The notes under the pieces are model-generated. The model was not told the DNA's origin and ran no database searches. It was given only the letters and a program-made list of their open reading frames with translations. The position numbers and the translations under genes were made by a program. This document shows positions 45,436-54,183 of a stretch of DNA of 64,000 nucleotides, piece by piece (positions within the stretch are counted from its first letter, which is position 1; every line of letters begins with the position of its first letter). This stretch comes from Stieleria magnilauensis (GTDB taxonomy: Bacteria; Planctomycetota; Planctomycetia; Pirellulales; Pirellulaceae), in contig CP036432.1 in the NCBI GenBank assembly GCA_007753675.1, positions 3,508,394-3,572,393 on the forward strand, written 5' to 3'.

Positions 45436-47740
45436 CTACAACACGATCACGCAGTCAGGTAACTGTGCCCGTAACTGCTCGGCGAATTCCTCGTCGAGTC
45501 CACCCACATAGGCCGGATCTGCTTCGTCGTAGGTCAAGATCTGGAGTGTCTCGTTCAGCGGAGACATCTCCCAGTCGGCGTCTTTGAGCGATTCACAGCC
45601 CGTCAACGCCAGCGTGCGAAGCGCACTGGCATATTGGGGCAACTCCGTGAATAAACGCGTAACGTCGAATTCGTAGCAGTCGGTCATTGAAAAATGCTGC
45701 AGCTCCGCGAACGTTGAATAGTCGAGGTCGGAGCATTGCAATTTCGGGCAATGCGAGACGTTCAGGGTGACCAGAGATTCAGGCAGCCTGCCGCCCAGAG
45801 ATCGCAACGAATCGCAATCCGCCAACCGCCAACCGCAATTCGACCAACTTGCTGAGCCGGTCGAGCTGCCATCGTCCGCCGCTCAAGTTTTCGCACTTTT
45901 CCATTCGCAACAACTCAATCGACACGGGCAGTTGATTGACGGTGCCGTTGGTCAGGTTTGGCAACTTGCGCAGATCCAAACTGCGAAGCGTCGGCAAACG
46001 GTCCAGCCGCCAGTCCGTGCCTGTAAGATTGCGTTGCTCGGCCAACTTCAGTGACTCCAGTCCGGTTAACTGCGTCGCGACCTGAGAGATCAATTCGTCT
46101 TTCAGATAGAAGCACTTGCTGAGGTCAAGCGTTCGCAGTCGGTCGCCACAAGCGAAATCCCAACCGTCACCGGTGACCACGCCTGGGTCGCTTTCGTATC
46201 CACGTCCTCCATTGACCCAAGTCAGGCTGAGCGTTTCCAGGCGATCGAGCCGTGACAACAGCGTCGCCAGGGTGCTGTTGCTAACGGTGCAATGATGAAA
46301 GGAAAGTGATTCAATGCTGTCCGGCAACGATTCAAACAACGCTTCTTCCAATGAACCGCTGGAGAACGAAAAGGACTCTAAGGCCTTCAGATGTGAAAAG
46401 GTCGCTTCCGAGTTCGCTGTGTCGGATTTGCTTTTCGAGAAGCCTGATAGCTGAAGCGATTTTAGAGAAGGGGGCAGTTCGGTAAGCACATTCTCGGTTG
46501 CACCGAAACTGGAGAGGTCGAGACTCCGCAAGTTGCTGAGGTGTGATAAATCAATGCCATCGAGCGCATTCGGTGGCAGTCCACGTAGTGATAACGATTC
46601 CAACTTTCGCAACAAAGGCAGCTCCTTAAGCGAGAGATGAGTTTTCTCGCGGGGGCCGATGATCGACAATTCTCGCAAGTTGTTGGCCTGCGACAGATCA
46701 AAATTCAGGTCGAACGGTTCGTACCATCCACTCAACCGAAACGACTCGAGTTGTGGAGCTGACTGGAAGATGCCGTCAAACCTCTCCATCGCGATCCCCT
46801 CACAACTGTAGAGTTCTAACTGGCGAATCGCCGAAAGTTTGTTCGGCAACCAGGCTTCGCCGGTAAATTGATCGCCGTACAAGCTCAATGATTCGAGTTT
46901 GGGTACGTCGCTCAGTATTCTGTCAACCAGTGGATCGTGGAGGTAGTCTCCCAGAGACACGCTTCGCAGCTTTGCAAGTGACCCCAGAGGCCAGTCTTTA
47001 CCGGCGAGGGAGCCTTCCTTTCGAAAGCTCCCCGTCACACTCAACTCTTCGAGGTTGGGCGTCCAGGCAAGCAACTGCGCCCATTGTTCGTCGATCGTTT
47101 CGACCCAACCGACATTGATTTCGCCGGCGTCCGTCACGTTCTCCCGCCCGCCTAGACAACTCGTCACGCTTAGTTTTCGCAGGTTGGAGGAGGCTGCGTT
47201 CACTTCTTCCACAGGCCCGTCGACGACGATACACGAGATCACGGACAGCTCTTGCAGATTCTCGGATTGTGTTGCCACTGCGAGGTCGCTCAGTCGGAGC
47301 GTCCAGCTATTCAGAGTGAGTGCTTCAATTTGGGGGCAGCCGCGTAGGATTTTCGGTAGCACCGAAAGCTGGTCGCTGATCGAGAGTTTCCCGGTTACAG
47401 CAGACCCCGAATACGGTTTCAGTTTGAGTTTGCGAACATCACGTTCGTTGACTTCTGCGATGAACGCCTCCAATTTGCTTGAGGACAACATGGGGCAACC
47501 GAAGAAACCGTCCTCCAGCGGAGTGAGTAGCGCACGCGTCGTGGGCTGAGCCGTCTCCTTGTCCGGAGGCCTTTGCCCGGCCGCAGTCGCGTGCGGGCTC
47601 AGCACCTTTGTGTCGCGTTGACAACCGACGACGAACAGCAGGCTGGCAGCAAGGAGGCTGCCAACGATCCCCAATCCACCGGCAGTCGTTGGGGGCTGAG
47701 CGGAATGCCCGACTTTCTGAAGTCGGATGTGCCAATGCAT
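45436..47740 (-). pseudogene. Leucine-rich-repeat lipoprotein, frameshifted by a 7-bp duplication
   Basis: The upstream frame (47740 to 45779) encodes a lipoprotein signal (IVGSLLAASLLFVVGC) and many LRR repeats of the form L-x-x-L-x-L (LRSLDLSSF, LESLSLRGLPP, LETLSLTW). It then ends abnormally (VGGLRFVAISGRQAA). The LRR sequence continues in another frame from about 45825 to 45436 (ADCDSLRSLGGRLPESLVTLNVSHC to DCVIVL). At 45821-45834 the heptamer GCCAACC occurs twice in tandem; removing one restores a 765-residue frame reading RLADCDSLRSL. It is either a decayed or a phase-switchable envelope protein. Confidence 0.8.
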
Positions 47741-48528
47741 GATGGTCCTCCCTAAAGACCCGTTGTTCCGTCACTCGGAACTCGCGTCGACTCGACGTAC
47801 CTCAGCATTTTAGACGATCGCCGAACAGCATGAGGTGCAGGAGACCGAACTGATGGATGATGCCCCGCCAGGTGTTATCGGTGCTTCCGGCCTGCTGATT
47901 TGCTGGTTGGAGTTTGGTCTGCGTTGCCACCGTCGTTTGGTGGGTGATGCGAAATCATCATCCAAGCCTATGCTTGGCTATTGAGTTCTGTTGACTCTAA
48001 CGTCTTCTATGTTTGTTCGCGATGAAGCCCGGAGGGCTGGCACAGTGTTTGCCGGTGGCGTCAGCCACCGGAATGGAATGACCTCGAAGACGGAGGCCTG
48101 AAAGGCCGGCACAATCGGTCTCATGAACCGCGGGTATTGCTGAAGGTTGGGGAATTGTGTCGGCCCGCTGGGCCTCTGAGATTCCTTGAAATCATCTCCG
48201 GTGGCTCACGCCACCGGCATCCACTCTGCCGGCCCTCCGGGCCTGAAGGACTTCGCCTATCCGGCAAAATCCGACACATGGAAAACGGTAGTGTCAGGAA
48301 TTCTGAACTCTTTCTGGCGGCAAGGACCCGTCTGCAAATAGGTTTCCTGATTGACTTGTAGCGGTAGGGCGCGAGTCGTCCGGTTTTGCGATACCGGACG
48401 ACTCGCGGCCTGTCGGTTTAGTGTATCCACAAAACGAGGGGAGGTGGCTTAGTAGGCATCGTCACGATGTTTGCTATTCTTGGCGGATCGTCGTCGCGAT
48501 TCACTTCTCACGCAGGGAGGCTTGCCCA
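47741..48528. other. Repeat-rich spacer upstream of the IS1182 transposase
   Basis: About 790 bases with no gene. It holds GC-rich motifs such as GGAGGCCTGAAAGGCCGGCACA, two identical-stem palindromes (CCGGTGGC-GTCA-GCCACCGG at 48052-48071 and CCGGTGGC-TCAC-GCCACCGG at 48198-48217) and a 14-bp hairpin (48371-48406). The left end of the IS1182 element probably lies near 48420, but I could not find convincing terminal repeats. Confidence 0.6.
48371..48406. repeat. REP-like perfect 14-bp hairpin
   Basis: GCGAGTCGTCCGGT (48371-48384) pairs perfectly with ACCGGACGACTCGC (48393-48406) around an 8-base loop. It is preceded by TAGCGGTAGGGC, as at 14688, and followed by GGCCTGTCGGTTTA. The latter recurs in inverse form (TAAATCGACAGGCC) at about 50386-50400, on the far side of the IS1182 gene. 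Confidence 0.7.
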
Positions 48529-50238
48529 GTGAGCCAGAGACAACCCAAGACCAGCTATTGGCAGGAAGCTCCTACACCACGCGGGCAACTGGTCCTCATT
48601 CCCACCGCCCTGGAGGAACTCATCCCTCAGGATCATCCCGTTCGCTTGGTCGACGAGATTCTCGATCAGATGGACTGGACTGATTGGGAGGCGGCCTACA
48701 ACGGCGGATTCGGTCAGCCGCCGATCCATCCCAGCGTAATGGCAAAGATCCTGCTGTTTGCCATGATTCGGCGAATCCGATCCAGCCGGAACATTGAATA
48801 CGAACTCAAGCATTCGATCGATTTTATCTGGCTTAGCAGCGGTCGCCGCATCGATCACAGCACGATCAGCGACTTCCGCCGAAACAATAGTGATGCAGTC
48901 AAAGGCATCTTCAAACAAATGGTCAAGCTGGCGATCAACCTGGGGATCGCCAATCTCTCGGAACTGTGCATCGACGGCACACGCATCCTGGCTGACGCCA
49001 ACAAATACAAGACTTGGACGGCCAAACGATTAGCCAAAGCACTCGAAGAACTTGACGCGCAAATTGATGAGGCCCTGGAAACCTTCGAAGTCAACGACGC
49101 ATGCGACGAAGATCTCATCGGCCAGGACGTTTCGGCGGACCGCCTCCCCGCCGCCGTCGCCAACTTGAAGTCACGCCGCTCACAACTGGCCGCTCATCTG
49201 GAGACGGTCAATGCGATGGACGAAGTCCGCAGGAAAAATGGGACGAAGGGCCCCGCCCAGTTACCCAAGACTGACACGGACAGTCGCATTCTTCCCAATA
49301 AGGAGGGTGGTTACGCAGCCAACTTTACTCCGATGGCGACGACCGAAACGCAGAGCGGCCTGATCGTTGCGGCGGACGTCTTGATCGGCAACGTCGAACA
49401 CCACGAATTTGCCACCATCGTCGACTGTGTGGCCAACGACTTTGGAATTGACATTAAGCGAGTCATGGCTGACTCGGCTTACACGACGGGCAAAAACCTC
49501 ACTGCGGCTGAGGAAAAACAGATCGAACTGATTGGCCCGCTTGCCGAAACCAATCGCGAGAACAACCCTGCCGAGCGTTCGGATTTGACTGAGCCCGTTG
49601 CCGCCGATCAGATTGATCAGTTGCCGGTTAATCCACAAACCAAACGATTTGACAAAGCAGCGTTTGTGTACGACGAAGCGAACGACTGCTATTACTGCCC
49701 GGCAGGCAAAGTGCTTTCACATCGGACGACCGAGAACACGACGCATGGCGACGGCTCTCCGGTGCAGCGAAAGGTTTACACCTGTTTTGAATGCGAGGGC
49801 TGCACGCTGGCTGGGCGTTGTCGCAAGAACGTGAAGCCAAAAGACGAGGCAAGCAGCAGCGAGGCATCGTCCCAGGAGTCCAGCGAAGCGACCTCGTCGG
49901 ACAAGCGAGCGGGCAAGCGACGTGGTCGCAAGCCTGGCCCGCCACGTGGTCGCGAGACGATGCATGATGAGCATGAAGGAGCGCGACGTCGGCAGCGTGC
50001 GCGAATGGAAACGCCTGCAGCCAAAGAGGCTTACTCTCGTCGTCAGCATTTCGGTGAAACGCCTTTCGCCGTGATCAAGAGCACGCTTGATATGCGGCGA
50101 TTCCTGCTTCGAGGTATCGCAGGTGTGAATCAAGAATGGCGCTGGGCGGCGACCGGATTCAATCTGAAGAAAATCATGAGTTACTTGGCGAAGCTGCGCG
50201 CCGCCGCGGCGACACAATCGCTCGGAACAGCAAACTAG
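48529..50238 (+). CDS. IS1182-family transposase
   Basis: 569 residues from the GTG at 48529, chosen because AGGGAGG lies about nine bases upstream and because the family N-terminus (SYWQEAPTPRGQLVLIPTALEELIPQDHPVRLVDEIL) starts there; the open frame extends upstream to 48421 with unrelated codons. DUF772 region: FGQPPIHPSVMAKILLFAMI; DDE landmarks: ELCIDGTRILADAN (Asp), RVMADSAYTTGKN (Asp) and the C-terminal RRQHFGETPFAVIKSTLDMRRFLLRG (Glu). A Cys cluster (CYYCPAGK, CFECEGCTLAGRC) and a Ser/Glu-rich insert (about 460-510) are typical. Single copy in this window. Confidence 0.92.
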   Translation: MSQRQPKTSYWQEAPTPRGQLVLIPTALEELIPQDHPVRLVDEILDQMDWTDWEAAYNGGFGQPPIHPSVMAKILLFAMIRRIRSSRNIEYELKHSIDFIWLSSGRRIDHSTISDFRRNNSDAVKGIFKQMVKLAINLGIANLSELCIDGTRILADANKYKTWTAKRLAKALEELDAQIDEALETFEVNDACDEDLIGQDVSADRLPAAVANLKSRRSQLAAHLETVNAMDEVRRKNGTKGPAQLPKTDTDSRILPNKEGGYAANFTPMATTETQSGLIVAADVLIGNVEHHEFATIVDCVANDFGIDIKRVMADSAYTTGKNLTAAEEKQIELIGPLAETNRENNPAERSDLTEPVAADQIDQLPVNPQTKRFDKAAFVYDEANDCYYCPAGKVLSHRTTENTTHGDGSPVQRKVYTCFECEGCTLAGRCRKNVKPKDEASSSEASSQESSEATSSDKRAGKRRGRKPGPPRGRETMHDEHEGARRRQRARMETPAAKEAYSRRQHFGETPFAVIKSTLDMRRFLLRGIAGVNQEWRWAATGFNLKKIMSYLAKLRAAAATQSLGTAN

Positions 50239-50595
50239 GGGAGATAGGGGGCATTTCGAACGAAATCCGCCACAAGCGAACGCCACGATCCCGTCAACAC
50301 GCTTACCAACGACTCTGGATGCCCCGCATAGCACCATAAAAGCCTCGTCCGGAACCAAAATCGAATCAACCGTCCCCAGGAACTAAATCGACAGGCCGCT
50401 CGCGCCGTTCCGGTAAAACGGTAACTTGTTTTGAGGACGGACGCTAAGCCATTCTGTTCCCTGCGAAACGCCCCGACGTCGCGTGATGAAAAAACACGGA
50501 TTGGGAAGATTTAGTTGACAACAATCCTCTCGCGGAGACTCGCGTTCTGATAAAATACGACGCCATGTCTACTTTGTGTCTGAAGAGGAGTTGAA
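50239..50595. other. Intergenic region right of the IS1182 transposase
   Basis: 357 bases without a gene. It includes the right end of the insertion sequence (boundary not resolved) and, at about 50384-50430, a REP-like half element (CTAAATCGACAGGCCGC). GAGGAG at about 50583 serves as Shine-Dalgarno for the next gene. Confidence 0.5.
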
Positions 50596-51426
50596 ATGAT
50601 TGGTTTTCGTCGCGTGTGTTGGAGCGTCGTTTGGGTCGCGTTGATTCCCCTGTCGGTTGACGCTGACGACGCATTGGAAAAAGAACAGATTGACAAATGG
50701 TCGGCCTATTACCTGCAACAAGCGAAGAGCTATGAGTTGCGACTGACGGATCCGGATGACGAAAGCTTGGCGTTGGTGCCCACTCCGGTGTTGCGCTGGC
50801 AAAACCCGCTGCGATCGACAACCCACGGAGAGTGTTTTGTGTGGACGCGCGATGGCAGGGTTTTAGCAATCGCGTCCATTTTTTCTTATCCCGTCGATAA
50901 CAATCAACGGAGGGTCGCGCACGCGTTCAATTCCTTTGCCCTGACACCCTTGGTGGCCGAACTCAACCAACAGCCGTTTTGGAACGCCCCGCCGGTGGCG
51001 AACGAGGAGTGGCAGATGGTTCCCAATTCACCAACTGTTGCGAGTTCGCCAACACGACGTCTGTCTCAAATGCGTTCCCTTGCTCGGCAGTTTACCTCGG
51101 AGCTTGGAGGCACCGATGGGGAGGAGAAGCGAATGCTGCGATTGATGACGGCGCCGCTCTATCGTTATTCGTCGCATGACGACGTAGAAAAGGATGGAGC
51201 TCTGTTTGCGTTTGTGATGGGGACCGATCCGGAAGTTATCCTGCTGCTCGAAAGCCGCAAAACCGACTCCGGGCTGAAGTGGTTTTTTCTGGCCGGACGT
51301 CATAGCTACACCACACTCGTTCTTCAACACCAAGATCGTGAGGTTTGGCGGTACACGCGAGGTGAGCATAGTCCGCGTTACCTTTCGCAGCATGGCATCG
51401 ATCTGCAGCCAGCCGTTCTTGAGTGA
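50596..51426 (+). CDS. Secreted protein of unknown function
   Basis: 276 residues, ATG at 50596 with GAAGAGGAG about six bases upstream. The signal peptide is GFRRVCWSVVWVALIPLSVDA. The mature protein is mixed alpha/beta: an N-terminal Lys/Gln-rich helix (EKEQIDKWSAYYLQQAKSYELRL), then strands around LRWQNPLRSTTHGECFVWTRDGRVLAIASIF and a C-terminal part with LFAFVMGTDPEVILLLESRK. I recognise no named family; proteins of this look are known to me only as uncharacterised planctomycete proteins. It is 212 bases upstream of the DUF3160 gene, with no evidence that they are linked. Confidence 0.65.
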   Translation: MIGFRRVCWSVVWVALIPLSVDADDALEKEQIDKWSAYYLQQAKSYELRLTDPDDESLALVPTPVLRWQNPLRSTTHGECFVWTRDGRVLAIASIFSYPVDNNQRRVAHAFNSFALTPLVAELNQQPFWNAPPVANEEWQMVPNSPTVASSPTRRLSQMRSLARQFTSELGGTDGEEKRMLRLMTAPLYRYSSHDDVEKDGALFAFVMGTDPEVILLLESRKTDSGLKWFFLAGRHSYTTLVLQHQDREVWRYTRGEHSPRYLSQHGIDLQPAVLE

Positions 51427-51638
51427 CCGCTGCCGAAAACGGTGCCGAAAACGGGTCCGCATGCCGACACCGGCTACAATCGAGACTTCCGAGCACTCTG
51501 GTGAAGACAGCGATCTGGACGCAAAACTCGAGTGGTCGAGCGGAACAGCTCTGGAGCGACATGTTGCCGTTCGGGGTCTGCTGAATCATCAGATCATGGG
51601 TTGGGTTTCTAGAATCGAGAAGCGAAGGGGGCTTGGTA

Positions 51639-54026
51639 ATGAGTGAACGTTCTGGCCGGCAGTCCAGCAACGAGCGGCGCTGGCTGCTGATCGGCACCGC
51701 CGGCATGCTCGCCGTCGTCGGGATGCTCTATTTGCTCTATGTTGTTGGTGTCTTCAGTCCGCATCCGCGTCAGTTGCGAGACCGCTGGGAGGCTGGGCAT
51801 TTCGATCTTTCAGAGGATGAACGAAGGCGTCTGCGAGGAGTTTCTGTCGAGTTCGATTCCTCCTACGCCCGATACGCCGACCTTCCGTTCGAGCAAACGA
51901 AACTGCCCTCTTCGCGCGTCATCGAGATGGACAACGCGGTGAAGCGTCGCGATCCACTTGCCGTCTTTGAGCGAGATCCGACGCGTAAAGTTGCTGTGAC
52001 GTCGGAACAATTCCGGCACTTCTATCAAGCGTACGCCAATCAGAAACATCCGGTGTTCATCACGACGGACTCGATCTTGAATGCCTTTCATCGGATTCTG
52101 GAGGACTCGATTCTGAAGTTGGAGTTTCGTCAAGTCGAAAGACTGCAACAATTGTTGCCTGCGTTTGACGATCGGCTGGCTGCGGCGAGTCGGCCCACGG
52201 ATTCCGACATTGTTCGATCCGCCCGCCGACGCGCGCAAATCGTCATCGGCGTCGCTCGGCAGTTGATCGATGCAAACTATGAGCCCGATTCGGAGATCCG
52301 CAGCATCGTACGAGCAGAGACGCAGCGGGTGGAAAACGCCACGGGACGCTCAATGCCCGATTGGTTCGGAGAACCGAGACCGTCGTTTCTTGCCATTGAC
52401 TATTCGCGTTTCACGCCCCAGGGGCTCCACACTCGCGGCGATGTGCTTCGCCGTCACTACCGCGCCGTCCGCTGGTTGCAAACCATCCCGTTTTTCCTCC
52501 ACGATGACGAACATCTGATTTCGCTGGGGCTGATTGGTGGGGCGGTAAAAGACACCAACTGGACTTCGTTCGTCGAGACGTATCGCGAGTTCTTCGGTGG
52601 TGCCGACGATTGGGATTTGCTGACTCTCAATTCGCTGCACACAGACTCCGGTGATTTCCTGAATTCGATCGAACCCGTTCGAACCAAGCTCTTGCAGCGA
52701 ATCGACGACGAGACACCGAGCAGAATCAACGATCTGGTCGCCACGGAGTTTGCCCCCGGAGACCCTCAGGCCTTATCCTTGCGTGTACTCTCCGCGTCTC
52801 TGACTCCCGAGGCTATTCTGTTCCAGTCGGCCGCCGAGTCGATGAAGCCGTCAGGTTCCGTCGGACTGCTCTTGTGCACGGCCCTTGGTTCGAAATTGGC
52901 AGCCGAGCTTCTTGCCGAAACGAACGAATCGGATTCGATTGACAATGCCGATCGCTGGGACGGGTTGCTCGATGACGACTCGGTTTACGGTGCATATCTA
53001 CAGTGTCTCGAGACGCTGCTGCAGCCGATTGATTCGTCGCCGGAATTCATGTCGACTCGACGTTGGCAATTGAAAAGCTGTCAGACCGTTTTGGGCGGGT
53101 GGACGCAGATGCGCCATACGTTTGCACTGCAGGCAAAACAGGACGCTTTGATTCTGAACGAATCGTGGCATGTCGGGGCGGGATTCGTGGAGCCAAACCC
53201 CGAGTTTTTTCATCGCCTCGGTCGATTGGCGTCCAGGATTGAAACGTTGCTCAGTGAATTAGATGCCTTTGAAATCAATTATCAACACTTGCACTTTCGA
53301 TTGAATGAATTTGCTCGTTTCTTCACACTGATTCGCGAGTTGGAGAACGAGGGGATTCGGGTGCACGAATTGAACGAAAAACTGGCGAGGGAAGATCGAG
53401 AGTTTATCAACGATGTGTACGACAGAATGGGGGCATCGAATCCTCAAGGGTGGCTGGGGCCCCACCAACTCGATGGCAGCACTTCTGAACTGGTATTGGC
53501 CGCCCTTGTTCAAGTTTCAGACCATGTCAAACGGGCGGAACTGCCAAGCGATCCGGCCGCGCGTGGCGCGATTCTCAGCGGCGAAAGTAGTTCGGATCGG
53601 TCCCGTTGGCTGCGTTTGACGGAAGTGTGTGAGCGGCTTGGTGACCTGGCCAGCAGGCAACTTGACAATCAGACACTGACGGCCCTGGACCAGCAATTCA
53701 TCACCAACTACGGCGAAACGCTTGCCGCTCTACTCAATTACGAATCTTATTCCGCTGCGCATCCGCTGGACGATGCGATGCGTTGCGTCAGCGTGTTGAC
53801 TCAGGGCAATGGAAATCACGTTCACATCGCGGTGAGTCGTCCCCAAGCCATCTTTGTGTTGTATCCTCATCAAGGTCAAGAGTTGCTTTGCCGTGGAGCC
53901 GTGTTCCCGTATTTCGAATTCAGTGACGAGCAGGTTGTCGACGATGCGTCCTGGAAGACTCGTATCGATCGAGGGACAATACCGGCACGTCCGGACTGGC
54001 TGGAGCCGCTGTTTTCAGACGACTAA
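51639..54026 (+). CDS. DUF3160 domain-containing membrane-anchored protein
   Basis: 795 residues from the ATG at 51639 (a TTG at 51633 is in frame). One N-terminal TM helix (RWLLIGTAGMLAVVGMLYLLYVVGVF) anchors a large extracytoplasmic domain. DUF3160 features are the YQAYANQKHPVFITTDSILNAFHRILEDSILKLE segment, repeated all-alpha stretches, FALQAKQDALILNESWHVGAGFVEPNPEFFHRL and the C-terminal FVLYPHQGQELLCRGAVFPYFEFS. The function of the family is not established; it is found in planctomycetes and some other bacteria in cell-surface contexts. Confidence 0.85.
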   Translation: MSERSGRQSSNERRWLLIGTAGMLAVVGMLYLLYVVGVFSPHPRQLRDRWEAGHFDLSEDERRRLRGVSVEFDSSYARYADLPFEQTKLPSSRVIEMDNAVKRRDPLAVFERDPTRKVAVTSEQFRHFYQAYANQKHPVFITTDSILNAFHRILEDSILKLEFRQVERLQQLLPAFDDRLAAASRPTDSDIVRSARRRAQIVIGVARQLIDANYEPDSEIRSIVRAETQRVENATGRSMPDWFGEPRPSFLAIDYSRFTPQGLHTRGDVLRRHYRAVRWLQTIPFFLHDDEHLISLGLIGGAVKDTNWTSFVETYREFFGGADDWDLLTLNSLHTDSGDFLNSIEPVRTKLLQRIDDETPSRINDLVATEFAPGDPQALSLRVLSASLTPEAILFQSAAESMKPSGSVGLLLCTALGSKLAAELLAETNESDSIDNADRWDGLLDDDSVYGAYLQCLETLLQPIDSSPEFMSTRRWQLKSCQTVLGGWTQMRHTFALQAKQDALILNESWHVGAGFVEPNPEFFHRLGRLASRIETLLSELDAFEINYQHLHFRLNEFARFFTLIRELENEGIRVHELNEKLAREDREFINDVYDRMGASNPQGWLGPHQLDGSTSELVLAALVQVSDHVKRAELPSDPAARGAILSGESSSDRSRWLRLTEVCERLGDLASRQLDNQTLTALDQQFITNYGETLAALLNYESYSAAHPLDDAMRCVSVLTQGNGNHVHIAVSRPQAIFVLYPHQGQELLCRGAVFPYFEFSDEQVVDDASWKTRIDRGTIPARPDWLEPLFSDD

Positions 54027-54183
54027 AGCCGCTCGGCCAACCGAATGTTGCACGTACCGGCGCGGGCGAATCGAACGGCGAGAACGTGAGTCTTCCGCGT
54101 CGGCCACCGGTGCGTGGCATCGACGGGTGGAATTGGGGGAGGTAGCCTCGGCGAGTATCAAACCAAGAAATGAACACCGAATC

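Noticed and set aside
48421-50430. Exact ends of the IS1182 element
   Set aside because: I compared both flanks and found no convincing terminal inverted repeats or target duplication, so only the transposase gene is reported.
53854-54183. Upstream extension of the FAD-dependent oxidoreductase
   Set aside because: The extra residues overlap the DUF3160 gene and would bury the signal peptide.
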